Part shown: positions 35,199-44,521 of the stretch, in pieces
Layout of the letters: every line of letters starts with the position of its first letter
Position numbering within the stretch: the stretch's first letter is position 1
Source of the DNA: PALSA-1296 sp038210275
GTDB lineage: Bacteria; Bacteroidota; Ignavibacteria; Palsa-1295
NCBI GenBank assembly: GCA_038210275.1
Contig: JBBQWV010000002.1
Span: 124,001-188,000, forward strand
Direction: 5' to 3'
DNA: 64,000 nt
The notes under the pieces: model-generated
Told to the model about the DNA's origin: nothing
The model's input: the letters and a program-made list of their open reading frames with translations, nothing else
Databases searched by the model: none
Program-made: the position numbers and the translations under genes

Positions 35199-35480
35199 AT
35201 GCAAACATTAACCACTACACTTCAAGCGCCGCGCAGAGCAGAAGTTTATACTGCACCAATGCCGCAGCAGAAGGAAATACAAGTTGCCGAAGAGCAGGAG
35301 CTATCAGTTCGGCAGATCAGCCATTATATCGGCAAAACAAAATTCTGCGAGACGGGATACAGCACGACCACCTACGGCAGGATCGGCTTCACCAAAGTCG
35401 AAGCTGAGCACGTAACAGCAGATACGCTATTGCAAGCGAGATTGGATATATTGTGTGATAAGCTTCGCGCACGCTATTAA
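35199..35480 (+). CDS. Small protein of unknown function downstream of lexA
   Basis: 93 residues. No signal peptide or membrane segment. The N-terminal half is polar and Gln-rich (PMPQQKEIQVAEEQ), the C-terminal half looks folded (SHYIGKTKFCETGYS, then ARLDILCDKLRARY). No family was recognised. It lies 100 bp downstream of lexA on the same strand, with a palindromic repeat between, so it could belong to the SOS unit, but this is a guess from position. Confidence 0.6.
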   Translation: MQTLTTTLQAPRRAEVYTAPMPQQKEIQVAEEQELSVRQISHYIGKTKFCETGYSTTTYGRIGFTKVEAEHVTADTLLQARLDILCDKLRARY

Positions 35481-35506
35481 CGTGCATCGTGAAGACTTTA
35501 AAACAA

Positions 35507-35618
35507 TGTCATCGCGAAGAGGGCGCAGCCAGACGTGGCGATCTAAAAATTTGAGGGCGTGTGTAACGATTAAGATTTTAGATTGCCACGAAAGGCTAAA
35601 GCCTTTCTCGCAATGACA
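35507..35618. repeat. Full TGTCATTGCGAG-family palindromic element
   Basis: Left arm TGTCATCGCGAAGAGG with GACGTGGCGATCTAAAA, right arm TTTTAGATTGCCACG with TTCTCGCAATGACA. It is about 112 bp and fills the gap between convergent genes. Confidence 0.85.
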
Positions 35619-35660
35619 TTCATAAAAGAATATTCATCCATCCGCCTTCATCCTTACCCG

Positions 35661-36248
35661 TTAGTGTTTATGTACGGTGCTAATATAATGATACTGTGGC
35701 TCCCAGTCGTCACTTGCCGATGGCAACAGATCGAAGAGATGCCAGATGGAGCAGTAATCATCTCCGGGACCGAAGAAATCTTTCGTAACGTGCGTGATCG
35801 TGCCATCCGCTTCTTTTCTGAATATCGAAACGCCGGGCATCGGATCGTCTTTTTCATTTGCAAATCCCATGTCGCGTTTGAAGGTTGTGCCTTCAGTTGA
35901 ATACATTCTGAAATTCCATCCGCGCTCCATCGCAAATTTTCTCTGTATCTCATAGTTATCCGGTGAAGTGAGAACAAATGCCATTCGGCTTTCGAGATGC
36001 TTCGTAAAACCGATAAATCCATCAGCCCAAAGTGTACAGTAGCGGCATGATCTTCCCATGTTATGCACGAGCATCAGTTCGTTCGATGAGCCGAACATCT
36101 CCGAGAGCATTGTCTTCTCGCCGGATGATCCTGTGAAGGAATAATCTTTTACCGTTTCAGCAGGAATTTTACGGCGCACTTCTGCGACCTTTGCGCGAAG
36201 CTTCATTAAGTCATCACTAAGTTGGAAGAGTTCTTGTTCGGCTGTCAT
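35661..36248 (-). CDS. DUF899-family thioredoxin-like protein
   Basis: 195 residues, no signal peptide. The DUF899 (thioredoxin-fold, AAL family) pattern is visible: SGEKTMLSEMFGSSNELMLVHNMG, then GRSCRYCTLWADGFIGF with a CxxC pair, and a C-terminal FGPGDDYCSIWHLFDLL. The group is thought to be disulfide-active but its role is unknown. A TATCTTTG promoter element is 25 bp upstream. It stands alone and is convergent with the lexA-side gene. Confidence 0.85.
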   Translation of the reverse strand: MTAEQELFQLSDDLMKLRAKVAEVRRKIPAETVKDYSFTGSSGEKTMLSEMFGSSNELMLVHNMGRSCRYCTLWADGFIGFTKHLESRMAFVLTSPDNYEIQRKFAMERGWNFRMYSTEGTTFKRDMGFANEKDDPMPGVSIFRKEADGTITHVTKDFFGPGDDYCSIWHLFDLLPSASDDWEPQYHYISTVHKH

Positions 36249-36273
36249 GATATTTTATGAAATGTTTAGATTG

Positions 36274-36281
36274 CAAAGATA
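36274..36281 (-). promoter_or_regulatory. TATCTTTG -7 element of the DUF899 gene
   Basis: Plus-strand CAAAGATA gives TATCTTTG on the minus strand, 25 bp before the ATG. It fits TAnnTTTG; no clear -33 box was seen. Confidence 0.5.
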
Positions 36282-36295
36282 CGAAAAATATAAAT

Positions 36296-36321
36296 AGTAA
36301 ACGGGCTTGCGCCCGTTTACT
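36296..36321. repeat. Perfect hairpin AGTAAACGGGC-TTGC-GCCCGTTTACT
   Basis: An 11-bp perfect stem with a 4-base loop between the DUF899 promoter and the end of the CAP-domain gene. It may terminate the upstream CAP transcript or be a further small repeat family; only one copy was seen. Confidence 0.7.
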
Positions 36322-36345
36322 ACCCCAACAATTTTGGTTATCGTT

Positions 36346-38217
36346 TTACTTGATCACGACGATTCTGCCAGTCTCACGCTTCTCACCTATGGATAATTCA
36401 TAGATGTACACTCCCGGGGCTTTTCCTTTTCCATTCCAAACGATGTCGTAATCGTTTGGTGATAGTTGTCCGAGAGTTGACATACTTTCTTGCACTCCGG
36501 TAACTCCGAAAACTTTCAGCGAAACCTCAGCAGATTTTGAGACTGAGAACTTAATATGCGTCTCACCCGTCGATGGATTCGGTGAAACAATACTGTGTAA
36601 TAATCCACCTTGCGTGGTTGCTACTGATGAAGTACCGCCTGTAATGAAACTCCAGATGGCGCTTGGTTTTCCTAATCCAATCTCATTCTCGCCACGAGCT
36701 CTCCAATAATAGGTAGTGCCCGGTTCAAAATCCACAGCCGCATACGTGACGGTAGTATCAGTAAGCGTATCGCTCTTGATCGGATTAGCCATTGTTTTGA
36801 AAGGCGAGATTTCTATCCAGAAATCATTTGCCCCAGGATTCGTATTACGCCAGTTCAACATAATATCGTTCAACCCTGTATTCGATCCGTTTGCTGGACC
36901 TAAGAGCACAACGGCTCCCAGCGGCAGCGCAACAGAGAATGAAACAACGGGAGATGACTGTCCCCAACCGATAGTATTCTTTGCCTGAACGCGCCAGTAA
37001 TACGTGGTAACATCTTTCAATGTGCCGAATTTCTTTGATGCAGTTGTAAGCAAAGAATCATTGCTGATGAGTTTTTTCATTGCTGGATCGGTGGCAAGCT
37101 GAAAACGGTATTTTGTTGCGCCGGCGACAGCATTCCAGCGGAAGATCACGGTATCAGAATTCACTACCGTATCCGAGATCGGGAATACAGCTTCTGCTTG
37201 AGCAGGAAACCCTGTCGCGCCTTGAATAAAATCAACTTTGACATTCACATCACTAAGCGTTACCTGATGCGAGATCGGTGAAGTCAGCAATCCCCCAGAA
37301 GCTGTAACAGTAACTGTTCCCTGATCAGTGATCGGAATCGCATATCCGCCTGACCCTGAACTCACTGCACTTCCTGAACTGCCGGAAACAGTTATAGTCG
37401 CACCCGCGAGTCCTTCGCCAACATCATAAAAATTATTATGATTATCATCGCCATAAACGACACCTGTAATGAATGTGGTGCTCGGCTTATGACCAAAATC
37501 CTCAGTCGTGATGATCGGACCTACATTCGGTGATCCACTTCCTCCGTGAAGAATCCCGATACCGATCTCGGTATAAACGTATGTCCCAAAATTAATGAGG
37601 TTCTCTCTGTGCCCTAAACCGGGATTTCCGAAATCAATTTCAAATTCCTGATTGATCTCATCAAGATCATTGCCATAAGCAAAAATATTTTCACCTGCAA
37701 AATCATATCCAACGTAACCGGCTTGCTGCATACGGGTAAAAGGCGACGAGCCATCTGTTGGAGAGTCATGAGCCTGATAGTTATGATCAAGCATATCCTG
37801 ACTATGTCTTCTTGCCGCAGCGATAAGATCTTTATTGAATGCAAGCGGCATTTGGGCTGCGTATCCTGCAAAATCAGACTTTACCTGACTACGAGTCGGT
37901 GTGCCCCATTGAGTATATTGATTGACAACCCACGGATTCGTTGTGCTGAATAAGAGATTTCCTTCGGCAGGTGGATTTGCACGGGCGCGGTTGATAAGCT
38001 CAAGTTCATACTGCTCTTCGGCTGTCGGATCACCATGATCATAGACATTAAGCGCGCTCTGAGGGGTTACGTTGTGTTTTGCCAATACCGGATTACGTTT
38101 CGCCGTAACGGCTGTAGGAAGTGTAACACGTTGTCCCTGCGCAATGGCAGAAGTAGCGGCAATGCTCAGAACGAAAGCGAGAATTAATAAATAATGGAAT
38201 CTGGTTGTTACCTTCAT
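36346..38217 (-). CDS. Secreted CAP-domain protein with Fn3 modules and T9SS sorting domain
   Basis: 623 residues from ATG at 38217 (MKVTTRFHYLLILAFVL, near AIAQ); the earlier TTG is rejected. A CAP/SCP-like domain spans about 60-230 (ELINRARANP, AFNKDLIAAARRHSQDML, GENIFAYG, GHRENLI). A short SdrD-B/Cna-B-like repeat (TGVVYGDDNHNNFYD) and two fibronectin type III modules (FRWNAVAGATKYRF, LNWRNTNPGANDFW) follow, then a T9SS sorting domain (IVSPNPSTGETHIKF). CAP domains bind lipids, glycans or act in defence; the exact role is unknown. A partial homology to the neighbours is not seen. Confidence 0.88.
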   Translation of the reverse strand: MKVTTRFHYLLILAFVLSIAATSAIAQGQRVTLPTAVTAKRNPVLAKHNVTPQSALNVYDHGDPTAEEQYELELINRARANPPAEGNLLFSTTNPWVVNQYTQWGTPTRSQVKSDFAGYAAQMPLAFNKDLIAAARRHSQDMLDHNYQAHDSPTDGSSPFTRMQQAGYVGYDFAGENIFAYGNDLDEINQEFEIDFGNPGLGHRENLINFGTYVYTEIGIGILHGGSGSPNVGPIITTEDFGHKPSTTFITGVVYGDDNHNNFYDVGEGLAGATITVSGSSGSAVSSGSGGYAIPITDQGTVTVTASGGLLTSPISHQVTLSDVNVKVDFIQGATGFPAQAEAVFPISDTVVNSDTVIFRWNAVAGATKYRFQLATDPAMKKLISNDSLLTTASKKFGTLKDVTTYYWRVQAKNTIGWGQSSPVVSFSVALPLGAVVLLGPANGSNTGLNDIMLNWRNTNPGANDFWIEISPFKTMANPIKSDTLTDTTVTYAAVDFEPGTTYYWRARGENEIGLGKPSAIWSFITGGTSSVATTQGGLLHSIVSPNPSTGETHIKFSVSKSAEVSLKVFGVTGVQESMSTLGQLSPNDYDIVWNGKGKAPGVYIYELSIGEKRETGRIVVIK

Positions 38218-38346
38218 AAAAGACAAATTGTAATATTATTATAATCAATACACAGCATAATAGTAACCCAATATATGCTAAAAGCATTTCCGAAAAGAAA
38301 GAGATTGCCAAGGGAATTATATCTTAATTAATGGCTTTTCAATGAT

Positions 38347-38354
38347 TATCTTTG
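38347..38354 (+). promoter_or_regulatory. TATCTTTG -7 element of the gene at 38368
   Basis: TATCTTTG 13 bp before the ATG of the beta-propeller lipoprotein. It fits the Bacteroidota -7 box TAnnTTTG; a -33 element is not obvious. Confidence 0.45.
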
Positions 38355-38367
38355 TTTATAAAAATAC

Positions 38368-39381
38368 ATGAAATCTCTCTTAGTTGTTCTTCTGGCACTA
38401 TCCTGCTCGTTTATTTCCGGCTGCGTTTTGGATTATAATCCGAACTCCAGACTTCCCCCGGAGAACCCTTTCCGAGCATTAACATGGAATGCTGATGGAA
38501 GCAGGATATTCGCCATTGTTGATTCGTTTGCTACAGGCACTTCGTATAGAATTAAGGAATATGATAAGGACGGTAATCTGCTTCAATCATTTCCACAGCC
38601 GGAAGAATTGAGTTATTGGTCAGGAAGATTCATCTGGGGTACAAATGACGACTCCACTTTTTATTTTACTTCTCGTAGAGACTTTTATCGTGTAAATAAA
38701 TATAATCCCGCAAATGGCTTGATCTCAGAGATCGCAGGAGGCACGGTTTACGGAATATCTCCTGATCGCAATCATGTATTCATTGGTCCTTACGGTCAAT
38801 CTTCAGGTTCAAGCATCCAAAATGATTTTCTGATCCTTGACGTGAGTACATCCAAAACACGTTTACAAAAAAGTTGGCAATCCGCTGTCCCTTCATACTA
38901 TTATTATAGTGGCGCATGGCTTGGCAATAGCAGCGTCGGGTATTTTCGATATAATCAATTGAACTTGGTTGACTTTGTTATTGTCGATACGAACGGAGTG
39001 CGAGTGGATTCTTTCGACGTTCCTTTCAGTCGGCGAAACGAGACCAGAATTTATCATGGAAATGGCAATATACTATTTGCAACTCCGGATAGTTTAATCC
39101 AATTTGATTCTGTTACGCGAACATTCAAAACATTGATCAAGGATTATTTCATTGAGTCAAGCGTATCCTCCGACGGTACATTCATTGTTTATTCAACGGG
39201 TGGTTATTATGGCGGAAGTCCGTTATTTGTCATTAATACAAAGACAGGAGTTTCAAAAATGCTTACAGGTCAAGCCTCAGGTCTTGTTGCAATTTCACCT
39301 GCGAATGATCATGTTGCATATTTAGATAATAGTGATTCGAAAACTTATAAACTCACTGTTATACCTGTAAGTGCTCCATAA
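38368..39381 (+). CDS. Lipoprotein with beta-propeller-like repeats
   Basis: 337 residues. Lipoprotein signal MKSLLVVLLALSCSFISGC with lipobox ISGC. The mature chain has repeated WD40/TolB-like blades (RALTWNADGSRIFAIVD, FIWGTNDDSTFYFTSR, LVAISPANDHVAYLD), which suggest a seven-bladed propeller. The ligand is unknown. It is convergent with a TonB-dependent receptor, with a shared terminator hairpin between them; the pair may be unrelated. Confidence 0.8.
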   Translation: MKSLLVVLLALSCSFISGCVLDYNPNSRLPPENPFRALTWNADGSRIFAIVDSFATGTSYRIKEYDKDGNLLQSFPQPEELSYWSGRFIWGTNDDSTFYFTSRRDFYRVNKYNPANGLISEIAGGTVYGISPDRNHVFIGPYGQSSGSSIQNDFLILDVSTSKTRLQKSWQSAVPSYYYYSGAWLGNSSVGYFRYNQLNLVDFVIVDTNGVRVDSFDVPFSRRNETRIYHGNGNILFATPDSLIQFDSVTRTFKTLIKDYFIESSVSSDGTFIVYSTGGYYGGSPLFVINTKTGVSKMLTGQASGLVAISPANDHVAYLDNSDSKTYKLTVIPVSAP

Positions 39382-39414
39382 AAAATGCCGCAAGATAAAC
39401 TTTTGGCATTTTTT
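39380..39414. terminator. Bidirectional rho-independent-like terminator
   Basis: AAAAATGCC and GGCATTTTT pair around a 15-base loop, with T/A tracts on both sides. It lies between convergent genes ending at 39381 and 39420. Confidence 0.8.
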
Positions 39415-39419
39415 GATTT

Positions 39420-41960
39420 TTAAATCTTGACCTGTAGCTGCAGAACATACATTCTCGGCAATCCGAAATGTGTGCCGCCAAAAACAGATTCAAATTTATA
39501 GAGATACTTTGTATCGAGAACATTCAAGATCGTACCGGATATCTTTGCAGGCACTCCGAGCGTTTTATTAAAATCAAATCCTGCAGAGAGATCAAGGATA
39601 AAATGGGACGCACTTGATTTATCCGGTGACCCAGGTTTATCGACTGCAAGATTTAGAAGATTTATAATATCATCACTATATCCTCGGCGTTTTAATTCAG
39701 CTTTTGATTGCGCCTCATCAAGCCCTACGCCATTGGAATCGGCAATATCAAAAGGTAAGCCTGAATCAAATCTTCCACCAAGCGTAGAAAAAAATCCGGA
39801 TGGGTGAGCATAGTTTAATGTGAATGATGCTGTCAGAGCTTGATTGTGCTCGGTTTGGAATGCGTCTTCACCGGCAAAAGGTTTATTGTAATTTTCTCCT
39901 TCTTCACCAATGATAAGCCCACCGGCAATAGGAGACGAACCATCACTCGGTTTCAAACCTCGCGCATCACACGTTGCAAACGAGAGTGTACCGGAAAAAT
40001 TATTCCAGTCATGAAGCCGCACTTCAAGTTCGCCGCCAAGGACTCTTCCTTGTTTGAGATTCACAGGGAAGATCACTCCGGAAACACCAAGTTCGACTTT
40101 GACAATATAATTATCAATAAACTTTCCATATCCGTTAAGATCAATATCAATGTTCTCGTTAAGCTTGTATGAAGCGCCGATCTCGACGACGTGTTCTTTT
40201 TCTGACATGACAGATGTGGGAGTACTTCCCTGTTCTGTTCCAACAAGTATTTTTGCCTCATCCGAACTTGAAACCAAAATGTTTTCAACCGGAGCTTGCA
40301 TGATGATTCTGTTATAAGAAGCTTTGAGCCAAAGATCACTCGTTAAATGATAAGCTGCCGATAGACGCGGAGAAATACCGGATTCATCAGCAAGAAGTTT
40401 AAACATATCGTATCGCAAGCCTGCATCAATGATCCAGTCTTGGAGCGTCAAATGATCCTGTGCATAAACTGAGAATCTTGTTCCAGTCTTTGATTGATTG
40501 ACAAGAAACGGATGCCCTCCTTGAGTTAAATCATACGGAATTAGCCTGTCATCACCACCTGGGAGAGCAGGATTCGATTTATCCGGATTTGTTACCGCAA
40601 AAGTAAAAAACTCTTGTAACGGATAGGACTCTCCACCAACTCCGAATTTCAAAGCATTCGGTACAGAAAACCATTTTGTAACAGCAGAGAATTCAACTTG
40701 TCCACCGATCACTTCATCAATGCGGTGAGCGCCGATAAAGAAATCTTCGTTTTCTTGCACTGCCTTTATTGAATCGGCAGCGGAATTGATCTGCATTAAG
40801 CCTCCGCTCGTATTCATTGCTTCGGTTTGGCGTTTGTAACCTAAAATACTCAGAGCAGAATTATCCCCAAGCGTTGCATTTAACCGCGCTGCGAACATAT
40901 AATCGGAAAGATTTTGTCTTTGGTCCTGCTCCGGAGGTGCAGGAAGTTGCAATGTTCTGAGACCGGTCTTTCCGCCATTTGCAATACCAAAATTTGCGAG
41001 ATTGCGAGTGCCAAGGATGACAATATCAATATTATCGGAAAGAAGAAAATCTGCTTTGGCAAAATAATTATGGGTGTATCCATCAGTATGGTTCGGATCA
41101 AAACTTTTTATCGGATCGAGATACCTATCAGTTTCAGAACTTGAATACCCTGCAAAGAGGGCAACACGCCCATCAATATTTCCGCCAATAGAAAGCGTTC
41201 TAACCATCGTTCCAAAGCTTCCGATGCTTGCCGAACCTTCAGCGAAAACAGGAGCGTCGAATCCTGATCGAGTATTGATGGAAACAACTGCAGAAGTAGC
41301 AACACCATATTCGGCAGGAAGTCCGCCGCGCTGAATATCTACCGATTTGATAAGACTTGCGTTAAAAAGGCTCGAATAAATTCGGGATGAATTCGTCGTG
41401 ACCGGGATGCCATCGATCACATATTGCAATTGGGCATCTTCCCCTCTGAAATGCATTCTGCCATCTTCATCAGGGACAGCGCCCGGTGTATTGAGAATGA
41501 TCGCTTCCATCTTTTTTGGTGAAGAAGCCGCAGGCAGATTTTCTATCTGACGAGAGCTATAATATGTATGTGCTCCGGGTTCGACATCTCCCTTAGACCC
41601 TTCAACGATGATCTCACCAGCTTCGACCTTGCGCAATCCCGCAAGCTCTAAGTGCTGCGGAACGCTTGAATTTATAGTTACAGTGCCTGTTGATATAACG
41701 GAATTACCATCAAACAGTCTGACATAATATGATGCAAAAGGAACATCGTGTATAATAATTTCGTCTGTTGCGCCAACTTTTGCTTCTTGGACAAGAACTC
41801 TTGATGACTTTTCAACAAGTTGAATCCTGAACTTACCTTCGCCCTTTAATGCATCAGGGCTGACTTTAACAACCAATGTTCCTGATGATTGCTGAGCAAG
41901 TGTCTCAGAAAAGAAAAATATAAGAAAAGCGAAACAGAGAAAGAGATTGCGATTCTTCAT
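39420..41960 (-). CDS. TonB-dependent outer-membrane receptor
   Basis: 846 residues. Signal peptide (FLCFAFLIFFFS, near TLAQ), an N-terminal carboxypeptidase-regulatory-like domain (about 25-110), the plug (PAASSPKKMEAIILNTPG, YVIDGIPVTTNS, IQRGGLPAEYG, about 135-240), and the 22-strand barrel ending in VLQLQVKI. The family takes up siderophores, vitamins or glycans using TonB energy. No SusD partner lies beside it, so a SusC-type glycan system is less likely; the substrate is unknown. Confidence 0.9.
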   Translation of the reverse strand: MKNRNLFLCFAFLIFFFSETLAQQSSGTLVVKVSPDALKGEGKFRIQLVEKSSRVLVQEAKVGATDEIIIHDVPFASYYVRLFDGNSVISTGTVTINSSVPQHLELAGLRKVEAGEIIVEGSKGDVEPGAHTYYSSRQIENLPAASSPKKMEAIILNTPGAVPDEDGRMHFRGEDAQLQYVIDGIPVTTNSSRIYSSLFNASLIKSVDIQRGGLPAEYGVATSAVVSINTRSGFDAPVFAEGSASIGSFGTMVRTLSIGGNIDGRVALFAGYSSSETDRYLDPIKSFDPNHTDGYTHNYFAKADFLLSDNIDIVILGTRNLANFGIANGGKTGLRTLQLPAPPEQDQRQNLSDYMFAARLNATLGDNSALSILGYKRQTEAMNTSGGLMQINSAADSIKAVQENEDFFIGAHRIDEVIGGQVEFSAVTKWFSVPNALKFGVGGESYPLQEFFTFAVTNPDKSNPALPGGDDRLIPYDLTQGGHPFLVNQSKTGTRFSVYAQDHLTLQDWIIDAGLRYDMFKLLADESGISPRLSAAYHLTSDLWLKASYNRIIMQAPVENILVSSSDEAKILVGTEQGSTPTSVMSEKEHVVEIGASYKLNENIDIDLNGYGKFIDNYIVKVELGVSGVIFPVNLKQGRVLGGELEVRLHDWNNFSGTLSFATCDARGLKPSDGSSPIAGGLIIGEEGENYNKPFAGEDAFQTEHNQALTASFTLNYAHPSGFFSTLGGRFDSGLPFDIADSNGVGLDEAQSKAELKRRGYSDDIINLLNLAVDKPGSPDKSSASHFILDLSAGFDFNKTLGVPAKISGTILNVLDTKYLYKFESVFGGTHFGLPRMYVLQLQVKI

Positions 41961-42048
41961 GTGGGATATCGTATTCCTGAAATTTCATATACGATTGCCG
42001 AAACAAACAAGAAGAGATCAAAAAACGACTATGAATAATTATTCATAG

Positions 42049-43947
42049 TCAAAAATAACGTTTTTCCCACAACATAAGGTTTAGTAGCGACCAAAGCAGG
42101 TCGCCATTCTTTCGCGCGCCTGATTCATGCTCAGATTGCAAAGTCTTGATATAGTTTTTATCAAGATATTCTTTGACAATTCTACTGGAGTTTAAGCACT
42201 CATCAAACAATGGTTTTAGATCTTTCTTCAACCACTCTGCAACTGGCGCGGCAAAGCCTTGCTTCTTGCGGTAAATATGTTCATTCGGCAAAATTCCTTC
42301 ACTTGCTTTCTTTAAGATATGCTTCGGTACCATGTTTGGACCAAGCTTTATTCGCATCGGCATTCTGAATGCATACTCAACGATACGATGATCAAGAAAC
42401 GGTACTCGCGCTTCAATACTCGTTGCCATTGATACTTTGTCAACGCGCATGAGGAGCATTTGCGGAAGACGTTGCTGAAATTCCAGATACATCATCCGTT
42501 GCTGATATTCTGCATTTGGATACCGTTCTGAAATTTCTCGGTGCCACTTCTCCGGAAATTTATAAGTTGAATGATCTTCTTTCGAATAGTTATTGAATAA
42601 ACTCCTCTTATGTTCTTCCGTGAAAGCCATTGCACCGCCCCAAAAGAACTCTTCTCCTTCCGAGTAGCGTCTGAGATATTCGCGCATCAAGGGATGCTTA
42701 ATGAAAGGACTTGAAGCAATATACCCTGCCCGACGAAGTGGCTTTGGAATAAAACTCTTCCAATACTTTGACCTGAATTTCAGATTACGGATCATCCACG
42801 GATAACCCAAAAATTCTTCATCTGAACCTTCGCCAACCTGTACAACGATCGTCCCGCTATCACGAGCAAGTTTGGAAACGAAATAGAGTGGAATGCAGAC
42901 GGGGTCGCCATTCGGCTCATCTTCATGCCAGGCAAGATCAGATAATTTATCTTGCGCAGTTTTTGCATCTATGAGAATTTCGTGATGATCGGTTTTGAAT
43001 TTCTCGGCGATCTGCCGCGCATAGCCAAGTTCATTGTATTTTTCAAGTTCGCTAAAACCAACAGTGAATGTTTGCACCGGACGATCCATCAACTCACTCA
43101 TTAATGCAACATTCAAACTCGAATCAATACCGCCGGAAAGAAAAACTCCAAATGGCACGTCGCTCATCATCCTATCTTTGATCGCACGACGCAAGAGAAA
43201 GCGAAGATCTTCGATAGCTTCTGCTTCGGTCAAAGATTCTGTCATTGGACCCGCATCGAGCAATGTCCACCAACGCTTCTTCGTAATCTCGCCACTGGCA
43301 GTAATGCGCAATGAATGCCCGGCTTCAAGTTTAGATATTCCCGCAAACATTGTCTCCGGTGCCGGAGGCATTAAGAGCGAAAGATAATGTGGTAAAGCTT
43401 GCTCATTCAATTCTCTTTTAATAGCAGGGTGTTCAAGTAAAACTTTTATTTCACTTGCCCACAAAAATCTACCATCGGGATTTGCGTAATAAAGCGGTTT
43501 GATTCCTATGCGATCACGGATAACGAAAAGCTCTTTGGTCTCTTCATCATAGATTGAGATCGCAAACATTCCAAGAAATTTCTTGAAGCATTCTTCACCC
43601 CATTCTTTGTATGCATAAAGAATAGTCTCCGTATCTGAGCGCGATCTATATTGATAACCTTTCGCCTCAAGCTCTTGACGAACTTCGAGGTGATTATAAA
43701 TCTCTCCGTTAAAAACAATGGTATATCTTCCATCAGGAGTTGACATCGGCTGATGCCCGGCCGGAGAGAGATCAACAATTGCAAGGCGGCGGAATGTTAA
43801 ACCGCATTGTCCGTTGCGAGATATGTGAAAGCCCGCATCATCGGGACCTCGATGAATCATACGGTCGGACATGCGCGTCAGCAACTCGGGGGTTACTTGC
43901 GGGTTTTTCGAAAATCCGTAATCATATACTCCTGCAATTCCGCACAT
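42049..43947 (-). CDS. asnB: Asparagine synthetase (glutamine-hydrolysing)
   Basis: 632 residues. The Cys2 glutaminase (MCGIAGVYDYG) and Ntn domain are followed by the synthetase domain with the PP-loop VFLSGGIDSS and the EARVPFLDHRIVEYA region. AsnB makes asparagine from aspartate with ATP and glutamine. Long forms like this also occur in cell-surface polysaccharide and cell-wall modification, where they amidate other substrates, so the true acceptor is not certain. A type II toxin-antitoxin pair lies 6 bp upstream on the same strand. Confidence 0.93.
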   Translation of the reverse strand: MCGIAGVYDYGFSKNPQVTPELLTRMSDRMIHRGPDDAGFHISRNGQCGLTFRRLAIVDLSPAGHQPMSTPDGRYTIVFNGEIYNHLEVRQELEAKGYQYRSRSDTETILYAYKEWGEECFKKFLGMFAISIYDEETKELFVIRDRIGIKPLYYANPDGRFLWASEIKVLLEHPAIKRELNEQALPHYLSLLMPPAPETMFAGISKLEAGHSLRITASGEITKKRWWTLLDAGPMTESLTEAEAIEDLRFLLRRAIKDRMMSDVPFGVFLSGGIDSSLNVALMSELMDRPVQTFTVGFSELEKYNELGYARQIAEKFKTDHHEILIDAKTAQDKLSDLAWHEDEPNGDPVCIPLYFVSKLARDSGTIVVQVGEGSDEEFLGYPWMIRNLKFRSKYWKSFIPKPLRRAGYIASSPFIKHPLMREYLRRYSEGEEFFWGGAMAFTEEHKRSLFNNYSKEDHSTYKFPEKWHREISERYPNAEYQQRMMYLEFQQRLPQMLLMRVDKVSMATSIEARVPFLDHRIVEYAFRMPMRIKLGPNMVPKHILKKASEGILPNEHIYRKKQGFAAPVAEWLKKDLKPLFDECLNSSRIVKEYLDKNYIKTLQSEHESGARKNGDLLWSLLNLMLWEKRYF

Positions 43948-43953
43948 ATTGTT

Positions 43954-44277
43954 CTATTCGCTTTCGAGAAAGGATATAATATTACGGAAAACGTTAATAA
44001 AGCGCTCAGGCTTCATCGAGCCTGCTTTATTAATGATAAGATTCTGGTGGAGCGTAAATAGTCTGTTTGGTCTGATGTAACTTTCTTTCAAGAGTCCTCC
44101 ATCAAAGAAATCTACAGTCGATAATGGAATTGAGAAATTATCGTTCTTTAGTTTACTGGTAATTTGGCAAAGAATTAGATCTTCATTATCTATAACTTTA
44201 AGGACTAATGCAGGACGACGCTTTGCTTCTCTGAGGTCGGTAAAGGGAAAGTTGACGACGACAATATCACCTCTCAT
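43954..44277 (-). CDS. PemK/MazF-family toxin (endoribonuclease-like)
   Basis: 107 residues from ATG at 44277, which overlaps the antitoxin stop (ATGA); an upstream Met would overlap by 16 bp and is less likely. The PemK/MazF fold is recognisable by MRGDIVVVNFPFTDL, KRRPALVLKV and the LCQITSK segment. These toxins cut mRNA and are neutralised by the cognate antitoxin. Overlap with the antitoxin gene keeps the ratio fixed. It is 6 bp from asnB. Confidence 0.88.
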   Translation of the reverse strand: MRGDIVVVNFPFTDLREAKRRPALVLKVIDNEDLILCQITSKLKNDNFSIPLSTVDFFDGGLLKESYIRPNRLFTLHQNLIINKAGSMKPERFINVFRNIISFLESE

Positions 44278-44468
44278 AAATCTTTCCATGCTTCATCCTC
44301 CTCGGGCGATAACCAATCTTTTGCCAATGCAGCTTCACTTAAAAGACTTATCTCATTCACATCGATTGCCCGAACAATTTTTAAAGCACGAATAAACTCA
44401 AGCACTTCGGAAGAAAATTCCTCCGGCGCTTCATCAATCTCCTTTAATATAAGTTCTTTAGTACTCAT
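44274..44468 (-). CDS. Antitoxin partner of the PemK/MazF toxin
   Basis: 64 residues, small and acidic. It starts MSTKELILKEIDEAPEEF and ends in SEAALAKDWLSPEEDEAW, a tail often seen in small antitoxins beside MazF/PemK and RelE-like toxins. DNA binding is not visible. It precedes the toxin with a 4-bp overlap, the standard order. Autoregulation by the complex is expected from the family. Confidence 0.85.
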   Translation of the reverse strand: MSTKELILKEIDEAPEEFSSEVLEFIRALKIVRAIDVNEISLLSEAALAKDWLSPEEDEAWKDL

Positions 44469-44521
44469 GCAATGATATAAACGCTTTACGACAGAGAAAG
44501 GTCGCGGTTACGTTGGTGCCT

